In this document: one piece after another, positions 1 to 6,967 of the stretch
Layout of the letters: each line of letters starts with the position of its first letter
Position numbering within the stretch: the first letter of the stretch is position 1
Origin: Candidatus Woesearchaeota archaeon
GTDB lineage: Archaea; Nanobdellota; Nanobdellia; Woesearchaeales; B54-G15
DNA: 9,104 nucleotides
Direction: 5' to 3'
NCBI GenBank assembly: GCA_003648985.1
Contig: QMQQ01000022.1
Location: 1 to 9,104 of the forward strand
Notes under the pieces: generated by a model
Database searches by the model: none
What the model saw: the letters and a program-made list of their open reading frames with translations, nothing else
What the model was told of the DNA's origin: nothing
Program-made: the position numbers and the translations under genes

Positions 1-459
1 CAAGATGAACCATTAGAGGAAAGGTTGAAGAGAATAAAAAAATCTTCAATAGACGCATCTGCTGATGAACTTGCAAAGTTATATCAGGAAACTGTAAATC
101 TCGCAGATGAGCTTAGAAGAAAATTGCTTGGAAAAAAAGAAGATGTTCATTATGTGAAATATTCATCTATGATTCCAGAGGGATGGGTTAAGACAGGGGA
201 AGAATTAATCGTCGTAACAAAAGAAGAAGCATTTAAAAGACTTAAAAGCAAGGGAATAGATATTGAAGACGAAGATGAGGTCTTAGATGAAATAGAAGAC
301 GCATTTCAGACAGTATTAACGGAAAAAGCTGTTGCATCAGCAATAACCACAGGGGCTGATTTGGTTTACGAAGTAAATTCCAGTTGTGTGCCTTCTTATG
401 CAAATCCGGTTAAACTTACCGGCTTAGTAAAATTTTACAGAAGGCCATTAGAGAAATAA
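1..459 (+). CDS. Hypothetical soluble protein, 5' end outside the window
   Basis: I do not recognise this gene. The frame is open from base 1, so the visible 152 residues are the C-terminal part. A TTG at 25-27 could be a start, but no ribosome site or TATA box precedes it and the reading continues upstream without a stop, so a truncated gene is more likely. The N-terminal half is charged and helical (Lys/Glu-rich, about residues 5-45). A mixed alpha/beta part follows, with an acidic cluster near residues 88-100 (IEDEDEVLDEIED). The C-terminal segment, with AVASAITTGADLVYEV then a short loop and LTGLVKFYR, resembles the GA(D/N)-beta-strand ... G-strand pattern of small YbjQ-like domains, but only weakly. 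There is no signal peptide or membrane segment. It ends with TAA 80 nt before a lipoprotein that has its own promoter, so the two are probably separate units. Confidence 0.75.
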   Translation, partial: QDEPLEERLKRIKKSSIDASADELAKLYQETVNLADELRRKLLGKKEDVHYVKYSSMIPEGWVKTGEELIVVTKEEAFKRLKSKGIDIEDEDEVLDEIEDAFQTVLTEKAVASAITTGADLVYEVNSSCVPSYANPVKLTGLVKFYRRPLEK

Positions 460-507
460 AGAAATAAAGTTTGCTCACTTAAGTTGACGGTGCCTAGTTC
501 ACAAAGC

Positions 508-515
508 TTTAAATA
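508..515 (+). promoter_or_regulatory. TATA box of the lipoprotein gene
   Basis: TTTAAATA, continuing as TA, is centred about 28 nt upstream of the ATG at 540. Archaeal TATA boxes lie about 26 nt before the transcription start, so the transcript should begin at or within a couple of bases of the ATG (leaderless). No Shine-Dalgarno motif lies between the box and the start, which agrees. Confidence 0.6.
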
Positions 516-539
516 TAGTAAACAAATGAATAACATCAG

Positions 540-1433
540 ATGAAAAAAATAATTTTAATTTTTGCAATAGCGGCTTTGCTTGTATCTGGATGTGTTAGTC
601 CAGAAAGACAAGAACTTCAGAAAAGGCTAACTGACCTTAAGCAATCAGTTGAAGCAACATTCCCTCTTGTGGAAAATCTTGAAATTGCAAAAAACAGACT
701 CATTGGTGGGTTCTACACAGACCCCTTCTTCCCTAACGAATTAATTAAAAAGAAAAAAGGACAGGTGGCTGATGTTAAAAGTAAACTTCTTCAAGCCGAA
801 TCAAATATAAATTCTATAAAAGCTGAAGTAGATTCTTTAAAGGAGAATAAATTGCTGACTGAAAACCAAAGAAAGTATATTAATGTTCTCTCAGAATCAT
901 ATAAAACATACACGCTTTATCTCAATACATTAAACAAAATGCTTGCAGATATCAATAACTATCTTAATTTCCAATCCCATTATATCAAATTCTATGAGAT
1001 AAGAGAGGATATGTACAGACATATATCGTCAGCATCTATTTATGTTGATGCAAATGAACCTGAAAAAGCAAAACCAGAATTAAACAAAGCAAAAGAGCTT
1101 ATCATAAAAGCAGAACGAGAAATCAATGACGCTGAGAAATTCATTGCTTTTGACTTTATTAAAGAATGGAAGAATTATATGGCATTACACTCCAAATATA
1201 TTGATGCATTTGCAGAGGCTGTAAACTTAACTGCGCTCAAAAAATATCCTGCAGCCAACAAAAAATTCAAAGAATCCTCATCCTATCTTGCAGAAGCAAA
1301 GATATCCAAACCAAATGACGCTATTGTTAGGGAACAAATGGCCAAAATAAAGTTGGATGTCTTTGAATTAAAAGATAAAGTTGAGTATTATCTCAACAAC
1401 GCCCAGGAGATATACAAATCATTAAGTTCATAA
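540..1433 (+). CDS. Predicted helical lipoprotein of unknown function
   Basis: The 297-residue product has a lipoprotein signal peptide: MKK, a hydrophobic stretch (residues 4-15), then LVSGC with Cys18 as the expected lipid-attached residue. The mature protein would sit on the outer face of the cytoplasmic membrane. The rest reads as nearly all helix, rich in Lys, Glu, Ala, Asn and Tyr. It has heptad-like, coiled-coil-prone stretches at about 20-50 and 75-150. The stretch 160-260, with repeated AxxEPEKAKxELNKAKEL-like helices, may form a TPR-like or spectrin-like bundle. There are no cysteines after Cys18 and no catalytic motif I recognise. The start is set by the signal peptide and by a TATA box 28 nt upstream. 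It is convergent with the elp3 operon and separated from it by a pyrimidine tract. An envelope scaffold or substrate-binding role is possible, but nothing in the sequence decides it. Confidence 0.85.
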   Translation: MKKIILIFAIAALLVSGCVSPERQELQKRLTDLKQSVEATFPLVENLEIAKNRLIGGFYTDPFFPNELIKKKKGQVADVKSKLLQAESNINSIKAEVDSLKENKLLTENQRKYINVLSESYKTYTLYLNTLNKMLADINNYLNFQSHYIKFYEIREDMYRHISSASIYVDANEPEKAKPELNKAKELIIKAEREINDAEKFIAFDFIKEWKNYMALHSKYIDAFAEAVNLTALKKYPAANKKFKESSSYLAEAKISKPNDAIVREQMAKIKLDVFELKDKVEYYLNNAQEIYKSLSS

Positions 1434-1502
1434 AGTCGGATTATTTAGCTCATTGAAATTTTGGGCGCATAGACTCATATTCCTTAGGATTTAATTCTAA
1501 TA

Positions 1503-1550
1503 ATTTATTTTTTTCCCTTTTTCTTTTCCCTTCTCCTTTTCTTTATCTTC
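1503..1550 (+). terminator. T-rich tract, likely terminator of the lipoprotein gene
   Basis: About 70 nt after the lipoprotein stop the plus strand becomes almost pure pyrimidine, with runs of eight, five and four T broken by C. Archaeal RNA polymerase terminates at oligo-T tracts without needing a hairpin, so this is a good terminator for the plus-strand gene. The rest of 1434-1586 shows no other clear gene. On the minus strand the same tract encodes a short Lys/Glu-rich reading frame, treated separately as a finding. Confidence 0.5.
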
Positions 1551-1586
1551 CATATCTCTATTATTTTTCATATATCTACTCTTTCT

Positions 1587-3281
1587 TCAAATCCCCTTCA
1601 CCATATACGCCCCTTCTTTTCTATATCCTAATTTTCTATAATATTCCCTTACTCCTATTCCGCTTATTACAACCATTTTGTTTTTTCCGTTTTCTTTTGC
1701 AAGCTGTTCGGCAATGCTCATTAATCTTTTTCCAACTCCCTTATGCTGAACTTGAATTGCAAGCCTGTCAGAATCTACAGTCTTACCTATTGGCATAGCA
1801 GTGCCATAAACATGAAGCTCTCTTATCAATGCACTTCTTTCTGTAATCTCTTTTCTCAAACATCGCGATGGAAACCTCATTCTGCAAAAACCAACAATCC
1901 AACTCTTGCATTTTGCAGATATAAAGAACTCAGACCCTTTGCTTGCTTCATAACTCAGTACTTTATAATCTAATCTTCCAATTTTTTTCAATCTGCTTCT
2001 TCCAATTTCTCTACATCTAATGCATTTACACTTCAATCCAAGCTTTTTCATCTTTTCCTGAATGTATTGCCTTAGATTTGTGAGCTTTGGACCAGCACTT
2101 ATCATAAAATCTGGTATATCTCGCTGGACCCTCATTATCCTAACATATTCGGGAACAATGCGCTTAAATTCAATGATTATTTTTGCGGCATCCTCAACGC
2201 TTAATGGGTTGTATTTTCCTTTTTTCCAAAGCTGATAAAGTTCTGTTCCTTCCACAACTAAACAAGGATATATCTTAAGCATATCCGGCCTAAAATCAGG
2301 ATTGGAAAAAAGCTCTTTCAAACCGGCTATGTCATCCTCAGCAGAAACAGAAGGAAGTCCAATCATATAATGAGTATTTATTTTAAATCCCAGGTCCTTT
2401 AAAATCCTCATTGCTTTAATGCTATCCTTCACTGAATGTCCTCTTTTTATTGCTTTTAAAGCTCTATCATAAACGCTCTGTATTCCAAGCTCAACCCTCG
2501 TACAGCCGAGTAGAAGCATCCTATTGGCGTGTTTTAGCTTGGCAAAATCAGGCCTTGTTTCAATAGTCAAACCAACGCATCTTATTTTTGATTGCTCATT
2601 TTTGATCTGCTCTTTAAGCAAATCAGATTTACCTTTCAATCTTCTTATCTTCGCACTTATTCTCTTAATCCTTTCTTTATCGCCGACACTTCCGGGTAGC
2701 AGAAAAAATTCTTTGAAACGAATAAAATCAAACCTATCCATTTTAAAAAATAATTGAGAAAAATCATTCATCGCTTTATAACAAAAGGCAATGAACCTCT
2801 TTTGGTATCTCCAATCAAAGCTTGGAAAAGTTCCACCCATTACAATCAATTCAACTTTCTCTGGGCTGTGTCCCATAACAACATAATGCTCAAGTCTGTT
2901 GAATATTTGCATATAAGGATCAAATTTATTTCTTATTGCTCTCAAAGTGGCAGGTTCTCTTCCAGTATAGCTTTGCGGAACATCACCAAAGATACTTGCT
3001 GGACCACCAGGACACATTAAGCATTTTCCATGCTTGCATGCAAAAGGATAAGCCATAACAGCTATTACTGCAACTCCGCTTATGGTTCGCGTTGGCTTTG
3101 CAAGCAGTCCTAATTTTTCAACATCTTCAGGTTTTGCATGAAGCAATATTTCAATATTCGTCGGTATTCTTTTAAGATTGTATTTCTTGCTAAGCTCAAT
3201 CTTTTTCTTGTTCAATCCTTTAACAGAAATTTTTCCCTGTTTTAACAATTTAATTATTTCCGCATAAAAGTTCTCTTCCAT
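1587..3281 (-). CDS. elp3: Elp3 family radical SAM / acetyltransferase, tRNA wobble uridine modification
   Basis: Archaeal Elp3, which uses acetyl-CoA and radical SAM chemistry to place a carboxymethyl-type group on C5 of U34 in tRNA anticodons. Visible parts of the 564 residues: an N-terminal region with the PTNIEILLHAKPED segment; the radical SAM cluster motif C82-x4-C87-x2-C90 followed by PGGP; the core MGGTFPS (148-154) and GLTIETRPD (237-245); a Cys cluster C418/C420/C423 in the expected zinc-site region; and a C-terminal GNAT domain with the acetyl-CoA loop QHKGVGKRL (512-520) and the closing REYYRKLGY (545-553). All key cysteines are present. Residues about 175-222 form a charged insertion that makes the linker between MNDF and RCVGL about 30 residues longer than I recall for the family. 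It begins with ATG 9 nt after the antiporter stop, so it is the third gene of the operon; no clear ribosome site is visible. Family assignment is very firm; the operon partnership with ion transporters is unusual. Confidence 0.97.
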   Translation of the reverse strand: MEENFYAEIIKLLKQGKISVKGLNKKKIELSKKYNLKRIPTNIEILLHAKPEDVEKLGLLAKPTRTISGVAVIAVMAYPFACKHGKCLMCPGGPASIFGDVPQSYTGREPATLRAIRNKFDPYMQIFNRLEHYVVMGHSPEKVELIVMGGTFPSFDWRYQKRFIAFCYKAMNDFSQLFFKMDRFDFIRFKEFFLLPGSVGDKERIKRISAKIRRLKGKSDLLKEQIKNEQSKIRCVGLTIETRPDFAKLKHANRMLLLGCTRVELGIQSVYDRALKAIKRGHSVKDSIKAMRILKDLGFKINTHYMIGLPSVSAEDDIAGLKELFSNPDFRPDMLKIYPCLVVEGTELYQLWKKGKYNPLSVEDAAKIIIEFKRIVPEYVRIMRVQRDIPDFMISAGPKLTNLRQYIQEKMKKLGLKCKCIRCREIGRSRLKKIGRLDYKVLSYEASKGSEFFISAKCKSWIVGFCRMRFPSRCLRKEITERSALIRELHVYGTAMPIGKTVDSDRLAIQVQHKGVGKRLMSIAEQLAKENGKNKMVVISGIGVREYYRKLGYRKEGAYMVKGI

Positions 3282-3290
3282 TTTAAAATA

Positions 3291-4268
3291 CTAAATCAAT
3301 CTACTTATCAACAAGACATATCCGAAAAATCCCAAATAAAGTATTATCAAAAACAATCCATTCAAGCTTTTTATGACTCCTTTCCTAGTGCAAAGAAGCG
3401 CATAACCCAATGCAACACCGGTAAATATAAACCCACCAATCAATTCAAGAAAATTTATTCGAAGAGGTATTAACAATGAGAATATGCCTAAGAAAAGCAA
3501 ACTTTTCGTTATTAAACTTCCAAGTATATCTGCAAGCGCAATATCTTGGTGTCCTTTCTTAAGTCCTCTTAAGCTAACTGCCAAGTCAGGAATCTGTGTT
3601 CCAAGGCCGAGAACAGTAACAGCAAGCACATAGGGCGATATCATCAACAATTCGCTTAGCTTAACAGAAGAAAAGACTAACCATCTTCCTGATAAGATAA
3701 TAGCAAGCAAAGCAACTATCGCAATCAATCCATCACGCCATATTCTCTTAAATACTACTTTATGCTTTATTTTTCCGAGCTCACCTTCCTTCTTCCAGAG
3801 AAATAAATTATAAGCAATCCAGCAGAGCACTAAAATGCTTCCTTCGATTTTTCCTATAACACCATTCAGAGCAAAAATAAAAGGGAGCATACTCAAAGCA
3901 AAAATAATCATTCCTGTTTTCTTTAAGACTCTCACTTTTATTGGAATCTTCTTTCCCACCATAGCAAGCATCCCAAGAACAAGCGTTAAACCACAGATAT
4001 TGCTTCCGATGATTGTCCCAAAGATGATTCCGCTCTCATTCGCAATCACACCCATCAAAGAACTTATTAATTCTGGAAGACTTGCTCCGAGAGCAATGAT
4101 TATCACACCAATTAAATAATCAGATATACCGAGCTTTTTTGCATAATTTGTTACAGCCGAAACCAAATAATCAGCTGCTTTCAAGAGTATAACAAAACTC
4201 GCTCCAATAATGAAAAGTAAAAAAGCAACTGGGTGCTTTAATGCAAAAGATAATAGCATCATTTCCAT
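3291..4268 (-). CDS. CaCA-superfamily cation antiporter with a divergent second alpha repeat
   Basis: Integral membrane protein of 325 residues with about ten hydrophobic segments and two inverted alpha repeats, the architecture of Na+/Ca2+ exchangers (NCX_Mj is about 300 residues). Alpha-1 has GASLPE (61-66) and GSNICG (88-93). Alpha-2 has GTQIPD (223-228) and GSLITK (250-255). Compared with NCX_Mj as I recall it, the paired acidic Ca2+ ligands are E66 and D228, but T50 becomes A62, S210 becomes Q225, N81 becomes G93 and D240 becomes K255. The fold is therefore kept while the Na+/middle-site chemistry is changed. The gene overlaps the ATPase by 10 nt. A second ATG at codon 3 forms the classic ATGA overlap with the ATPase stop and may be the true start. 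It is probably translationally coupled to the ATPase and under the same promoter. Membership of the superfamily is firm; transported ions are uncertain. Confidence 0.93.
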   Translation of the reverse strand: MEMMLLSFALKHPVAFLLFIIGASFVILLKAADYLVSAVTNYAKKLGISDYLIGVIIIALGASLPELISSLMGVIANESGIIFGTIIGSNICGLTLVLGMLAMVGKKIPIKVRVLKKTGMIIFALSMLPFIFALNGVIGKIEGSILVLCWIAYNLFLWKKEGELGKIKHKVVFKRIWRDGLIAIVALLAIILSGRWLVFSSVKLSELLMISPYVLAVTVLGLGTQIPDLAVSLRGLKKGHQDIALADILGSLITKSLLFLGIFSLLIPLRINFLELIGGFIFTGVALGYALLCTRKGVIKSLNGLFLIILYLGFFGYVLLISRLI

Positions 4269-6859
4269 TTTCGCATAAATCCTTTAATAATTTCACCAAC
4301 AAGCAAAACACTTGCTGAAATCAAAAACACATAAATCCAGTCTTTAGGACTTATAACAATAGCTTTGAAAAATCCAGCAAGCGGAGTATAAATCAGCGAA
4401 AATTGCATGAAAACAGAAAAGGCTATAGCCAAAATTAGATATCTGTTTCTGAAAACGCCTATTTTGAAAACACTCTCTCTGTCACTTCTGCAGTTTAAAA
4501 CATTAAACATTTGAAACATAACAAGCACATTGAAAGCCATAGTTCTTGCATAATCTATGCTCTTGTCAGCGTACAACTTAAATGCAAACAATGTTCCAGC
4601 CATCATCGTTAATCCAATTATAATCATGAACAAAATGTGTTTCCCAACAATGATATTCTCTTTAGGATCTCTTGGAGGCTTTTTCATAACTTCAGGATCA
4701 CCGGGATCAACACTTAGTGCAAGAGCTGGCAAACCATCGGTAACCAAATTAATCCACAAGATTTGCAATGCAACAACAGGCAAAGGCATGCCAAACAGCA
4801 AAGAGAAAAATAAGGTGCATATCTCTCCAAGATTTGAACTGAGCAAGTACATAACAAACTTCCTAATATTCTCATAAATAATTCTTCCTTCTTCAACAGC
4901 TTTCACTATCGAGGCAAAGTTATCATCAAGTAAAATCATATCGCTTGCTTCTTTTGCAACGTCAGTTCCTGTTATACCCATCGCAACGCCCATATCGGCC
5001 TTTTTTAGTGCAGGCGCATCGTTTACGCCATCACCAGTCATTGCAACTATATGCCCTTTCTTCTTTAAAGCCCCAAGGATCTTAACTTTATGTCGTGGGT
5101 CTATTCTTGCATATATAGCTATCTTCTCTACAACATCAGCTAAATTCTCAATTTGATCAAGCTCTTTGCCATCAACAGCCTTTCCCCTTATTCCAAGCTC
5201 TTTTGCTATTGCTTCTGCTGTAAGCTTATAGTCGCCAGTTAGCATGATCACTTTTATGCCCGCTTCTTTGCAACGTTGAACTGCAATCTTGGCTTCTTCT
5301 CTCGGCGGATCAATCATTGCCTGAAGCCCAACAAAAACCATGTCCTTTTCTTTTGGTTTATCATTATAAGCAAAGCCAAGAACCCTTAAAGCCTGTTTTG
5401 CAAACCTTTCATTTACAGCAAGAATCTTTCGCTTTAATTGTCTGGTCAACCTTTCAACCCTTCCATTGATGTAAATCCTGTTACACAACTCGAGCAAAAC
5501 TTCAGGAGCACCTTTACAATAAAGAATTTTTTTCTTACCAACTTTATGCACAGTACTCATCCTTTTTCTTTCACTGCTAAATTCTATCTCAGCTGTTCTT
5601 GGATATTTTAATTCAAGTTCTTCCTTGACAAAGCCGGCCTTTGCAGCACTGACAATTAGAGCTCCTTCAGTTGGATCCCCAATTACTTTTTCATCTTGCA
5701 GTCTTGCATTATTACATAAAGCACCAATCCTTAGAATAAGTTCGATTTCTTTTGGTTTTATTACTTTGCCATTGAAGTAAAATTTCCCAATCGGTTTATA
5801 GCCTCTTCCGCTTACGCTGTATTCCTTTCCGTTCATCCAAATTCTTCTTACAGTCATTTCATTATGCGTTAAGGTTCCTGTTTTATCTGTACATATCACA
5901 GTAACACTGCCAAGAGTTTCAACACTTGGTAATCTTCTTATCAAAGCATTTTTTTTAACCATTCTTTGTATGCCAAAAGCCAATGAAATTGTTACAACAG
6001 CGGGCAAACCCTCAGGAATGGCAGCAACAGCAAGTGAAATAGCTGTCATAAACATTGTAAATTTGTTTATCCCTGCAAGAACCCCCATCAAAAAAACGAG
6101 CCCACAAATCGCTAATGCTCCAATACCAAGAAATTCCCCAAGTTTTTTGAGCTTAATCTGAAGTGGCGTAAGTTTTGTTTCCTTTGTTTGTATCATTCTT
6201 GCTATTTTTCCTATCTCTGTCTGCATGCCTGTTGCAGTAACAACAGCTTTCCCCCTACCTCTTGTTATAATGGTACCTGAAAAAACCATGTTATGCTGGT
6301 CAGCTATTGGCAGTGTTTCATGGTACGTCATGATGGTTTTCTTCACAGGAACGCTTTCACCTGTCAATGCTGCTTCTTGCGTTTCAAGTTCATGCTCTTC
6401 AAGTAGTCGAGCATCAGCCGGAACTTTCATTCCTTCTTCTAATATTATCACATCTCCGGGAACAAGATCTTTCGCATCTATTACCTGTTCAGTGCCATTT
6501 CTGACAACTCTTGCTTCTATCGTGACGAGCTTTTTCAAAGCTTCAATTGCTTTTTCAGCCTTATATTCTTGAATAAAGCCAAGCACAGCGTTTATTACTA
6601 ATATAGCAGCTATTACAGAAGCATCAAGAAGATGACCAATAGCAAGTGAGATTAGGACGGCAATAATCAAAATGCCAACCATGAAGGATCTAAACTGGCT
6701 GATAAAAATCTTGAATGGTGAAACCCTTTTTTCTTCTTTAATCTCATTCAAACCGTAGCGCTTCAACCGTCGCTTTGCTTCTGCAACACTTAATCCGCGC
6801 TTGCTGCTACCAAGCTCTTTCAGCACTTCTTTCGGTGTCTTTTTGTAGTACTCCACCAT
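4259..6859 (-). CDS. Type II P-type Ca2+-transporting ATPase (SERCA/PacL-like)
   Basis: ATP-driven cation pump of the cytoplasmic membrane, expected to export Ca2+. Order of parts in 866 residues: N-terminal cation-ATPase domain (1-45); M1-M2 (about 57-97); actuator domain with TGES (166-169); M3-M4 with PEGLP (282-286, E283); phosphorylation site DKTGTL with D325; nucleotide domain with KGAPE (449-453); hinge TGD (541-543) and GDGVND (609-614); M5 with SSNLGE (N676, E679); M6 with NLVTDG (N704, D708); then M7-M10. These match the SERCA ligands E309, N768, E771, N796 and D800. The M8 ligand E908 is replaced by the shorter acid D793. All catalytic motifs are intact and the length is typical. 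The ATG at 6859 has a TATA box about 26 nt upstream, implying a leaderless transcript. It is first gene of the operon with the antiporter and elp3, and divergent from a winged-helix regulator. Confidence 0.96.
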   Translation of the reverse strand: MVEYYKKTPKEVLKELGSSKRGLSVAEAKRRLKRYGLNEIKEEKRVSPFKIFISQFRSFMVGILIIAVLISLAIGHLLDASVIAAILVINAVLGFIQEYKAEKAIEALKKLVTIEARVVRNGTEQVIDAKDLVPGDVIILEEGMKVPADARLLEEHELETQEAALTGESVPVKKTIMTYHETLPIADQHNMVFSGTIITRGRGKAVVTATGMQTEIGKIARMIQTKETKLTPLQIKLKKLGEFLGIGALAICGLVFLMGVLAGINKFTMFMTAISLAVAAIPEGLPAVVTISLAFGIQRMVKKNALIRRLPSVETLGSVTVICTDKTGTLTHNEMTVRRIWMNGKEYSVSGRGYKPIGKFYFNGKVIKPKEIELILRIGALCNNARLQDEKVIGDPTEGALIVSAAKAGFVKEELELKYPRTAEIEFSSERKRMSTVHKVGKKKILYCKGAPEVLLELCNRIYINGRVERLTRQLKRKILAVNERFAKQALRVLGFAYNDKPKEKDMVFVGLQAMIDPPREEAKIAVQRCKEAGIKVIMLTGDYKLTAEAIAKELGIRGKAVDGKELDQIENLADVVEKIAIYARIDPRHKVKILGALKKKGHIVAMTGDGVNDAPALKKADMGVAMGITGTDVAKEASDMILLDDNFASIVKAVEEGRIIYENIRKFVMYLLSSNLGEICTLFFSLLFGMPLPVVALQILWINLVTDGLPALALSVDPGDPEVMKKPPRDPKENIIVGKHILFMIIIGLTMMAGTLFAFKLYADKSIDYARTMAFNVLVMFQMFNVLNCRSDRESVFKIGVFRNRYLILAIAFSVFMQFSLIYTPLAGFFKAIVISPKDWIYVFLISASVLLVGEIIKGFMRKWK

Positions 6860-6881
6860 TAACTGAATTATTGCGTTTTTT

Positions 6882-6889
6882 TATATAAA
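6882..6889 (-). promoter_or_regulatory. TATA box of the ATPase-antiporter-elp3 operon
   Basis: Read on the minus strand this is TTTATATA followed by further A residues, centred 26-27 nt before the ATPase ATG at 6859. This is the canonical archaeal spacing, so transcription should begin at or next to the start codon and drive all three downstream genes. No separate promoter is visible before the antiporter or elp3. Confidence 0.65.
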
Positions 6890-6895
6890 CTTTAT

Positions 6896-6913
6896 GTTAA
6901 ATTTTTATTTAAC
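6896..6913. promoter_or_regulatory. Perfect palindrome, candidate operator
   Basis: GTTAAAT and ATTTAAC form a perfect 7+7 inverted repeat around a TTTT spacer, 18 bp in all. It lies immediately upstream of the TATA/BRE area of the ATPase promoter and between it and the divergent regulator gene. The size and symmetry suit a dimeric winged-helix protein. The region is about 89% A+T, so chance symmetry is a real risk, but the paired G and C at the ends strengthen it. Confidence 0.4.
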
Positions 6914-6940
6914 TTTTTTAAATTTTAAACTTAAAAAACT
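6912..6940. promoter_or_regulatory. Imperfect 29-bp AT-rich palindrome, possible second operator
   Basis: The arms of this stretch (starting ACTTTTTTAA, ending TTAAAAAACT) match in 12 of 14 positions around a central base at 6926. Its centre is 21-22 bp from the centre of the neighbouring perfect palindrome, about two helical turns, and it lies about 20 bp upstream of the regulator's TATA box. The base composition is so skewed that this may be chance. Confidence 0.22.
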
Positions 6941-6959
6941 AAAATAATTAAACGAAAAA

Positions 6960-6967
6960 TTTAAATA
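6960..6967 (+). promoter_or_regulatory. TATA box of the winged-helix regulator gene
   Basis: TTTAAATA here is identical to the box of the lipoprotein gene. Its centre is 27-28 nt before the in-frame ATG at 6991. Its last base is the A of the upstream ATG at 6967, so a transcript from this promoter could not include that ATG. The box therefore argues for 6991 as the real start. Confidence 0.5.

Noticed and set aside
25..27. TTG as the start codon of the first gene
   Set aside because: The frame is open to the window edge and the preceding codons (QDEPLEER) read like ordinary protein, so the start is most likely outside the window.
2524..3020. Plus-strand open frames opposite elp3
   Set aside because: They lie wholly inside a strongly conserved gene, have no promoter or ribosome site, and the predicted peptides have no coherent domain.
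3282..3296. TATA-like TAGTATTTTAAA just before elp3 on the minus strand
   Set aside because: It abuts the start codon, so a transcript from it would begin inside the gene; the 9-nt gap fits operon readthrough instead.
6225..6572. Plus-strand open frame of 115 codons opposite the ATPase actuator domain
   Set aside because: It is antisense to highly conserved coding sequence; its Ser/Thr/Pro-rich product is typical of a complement-strand reading of this gene.
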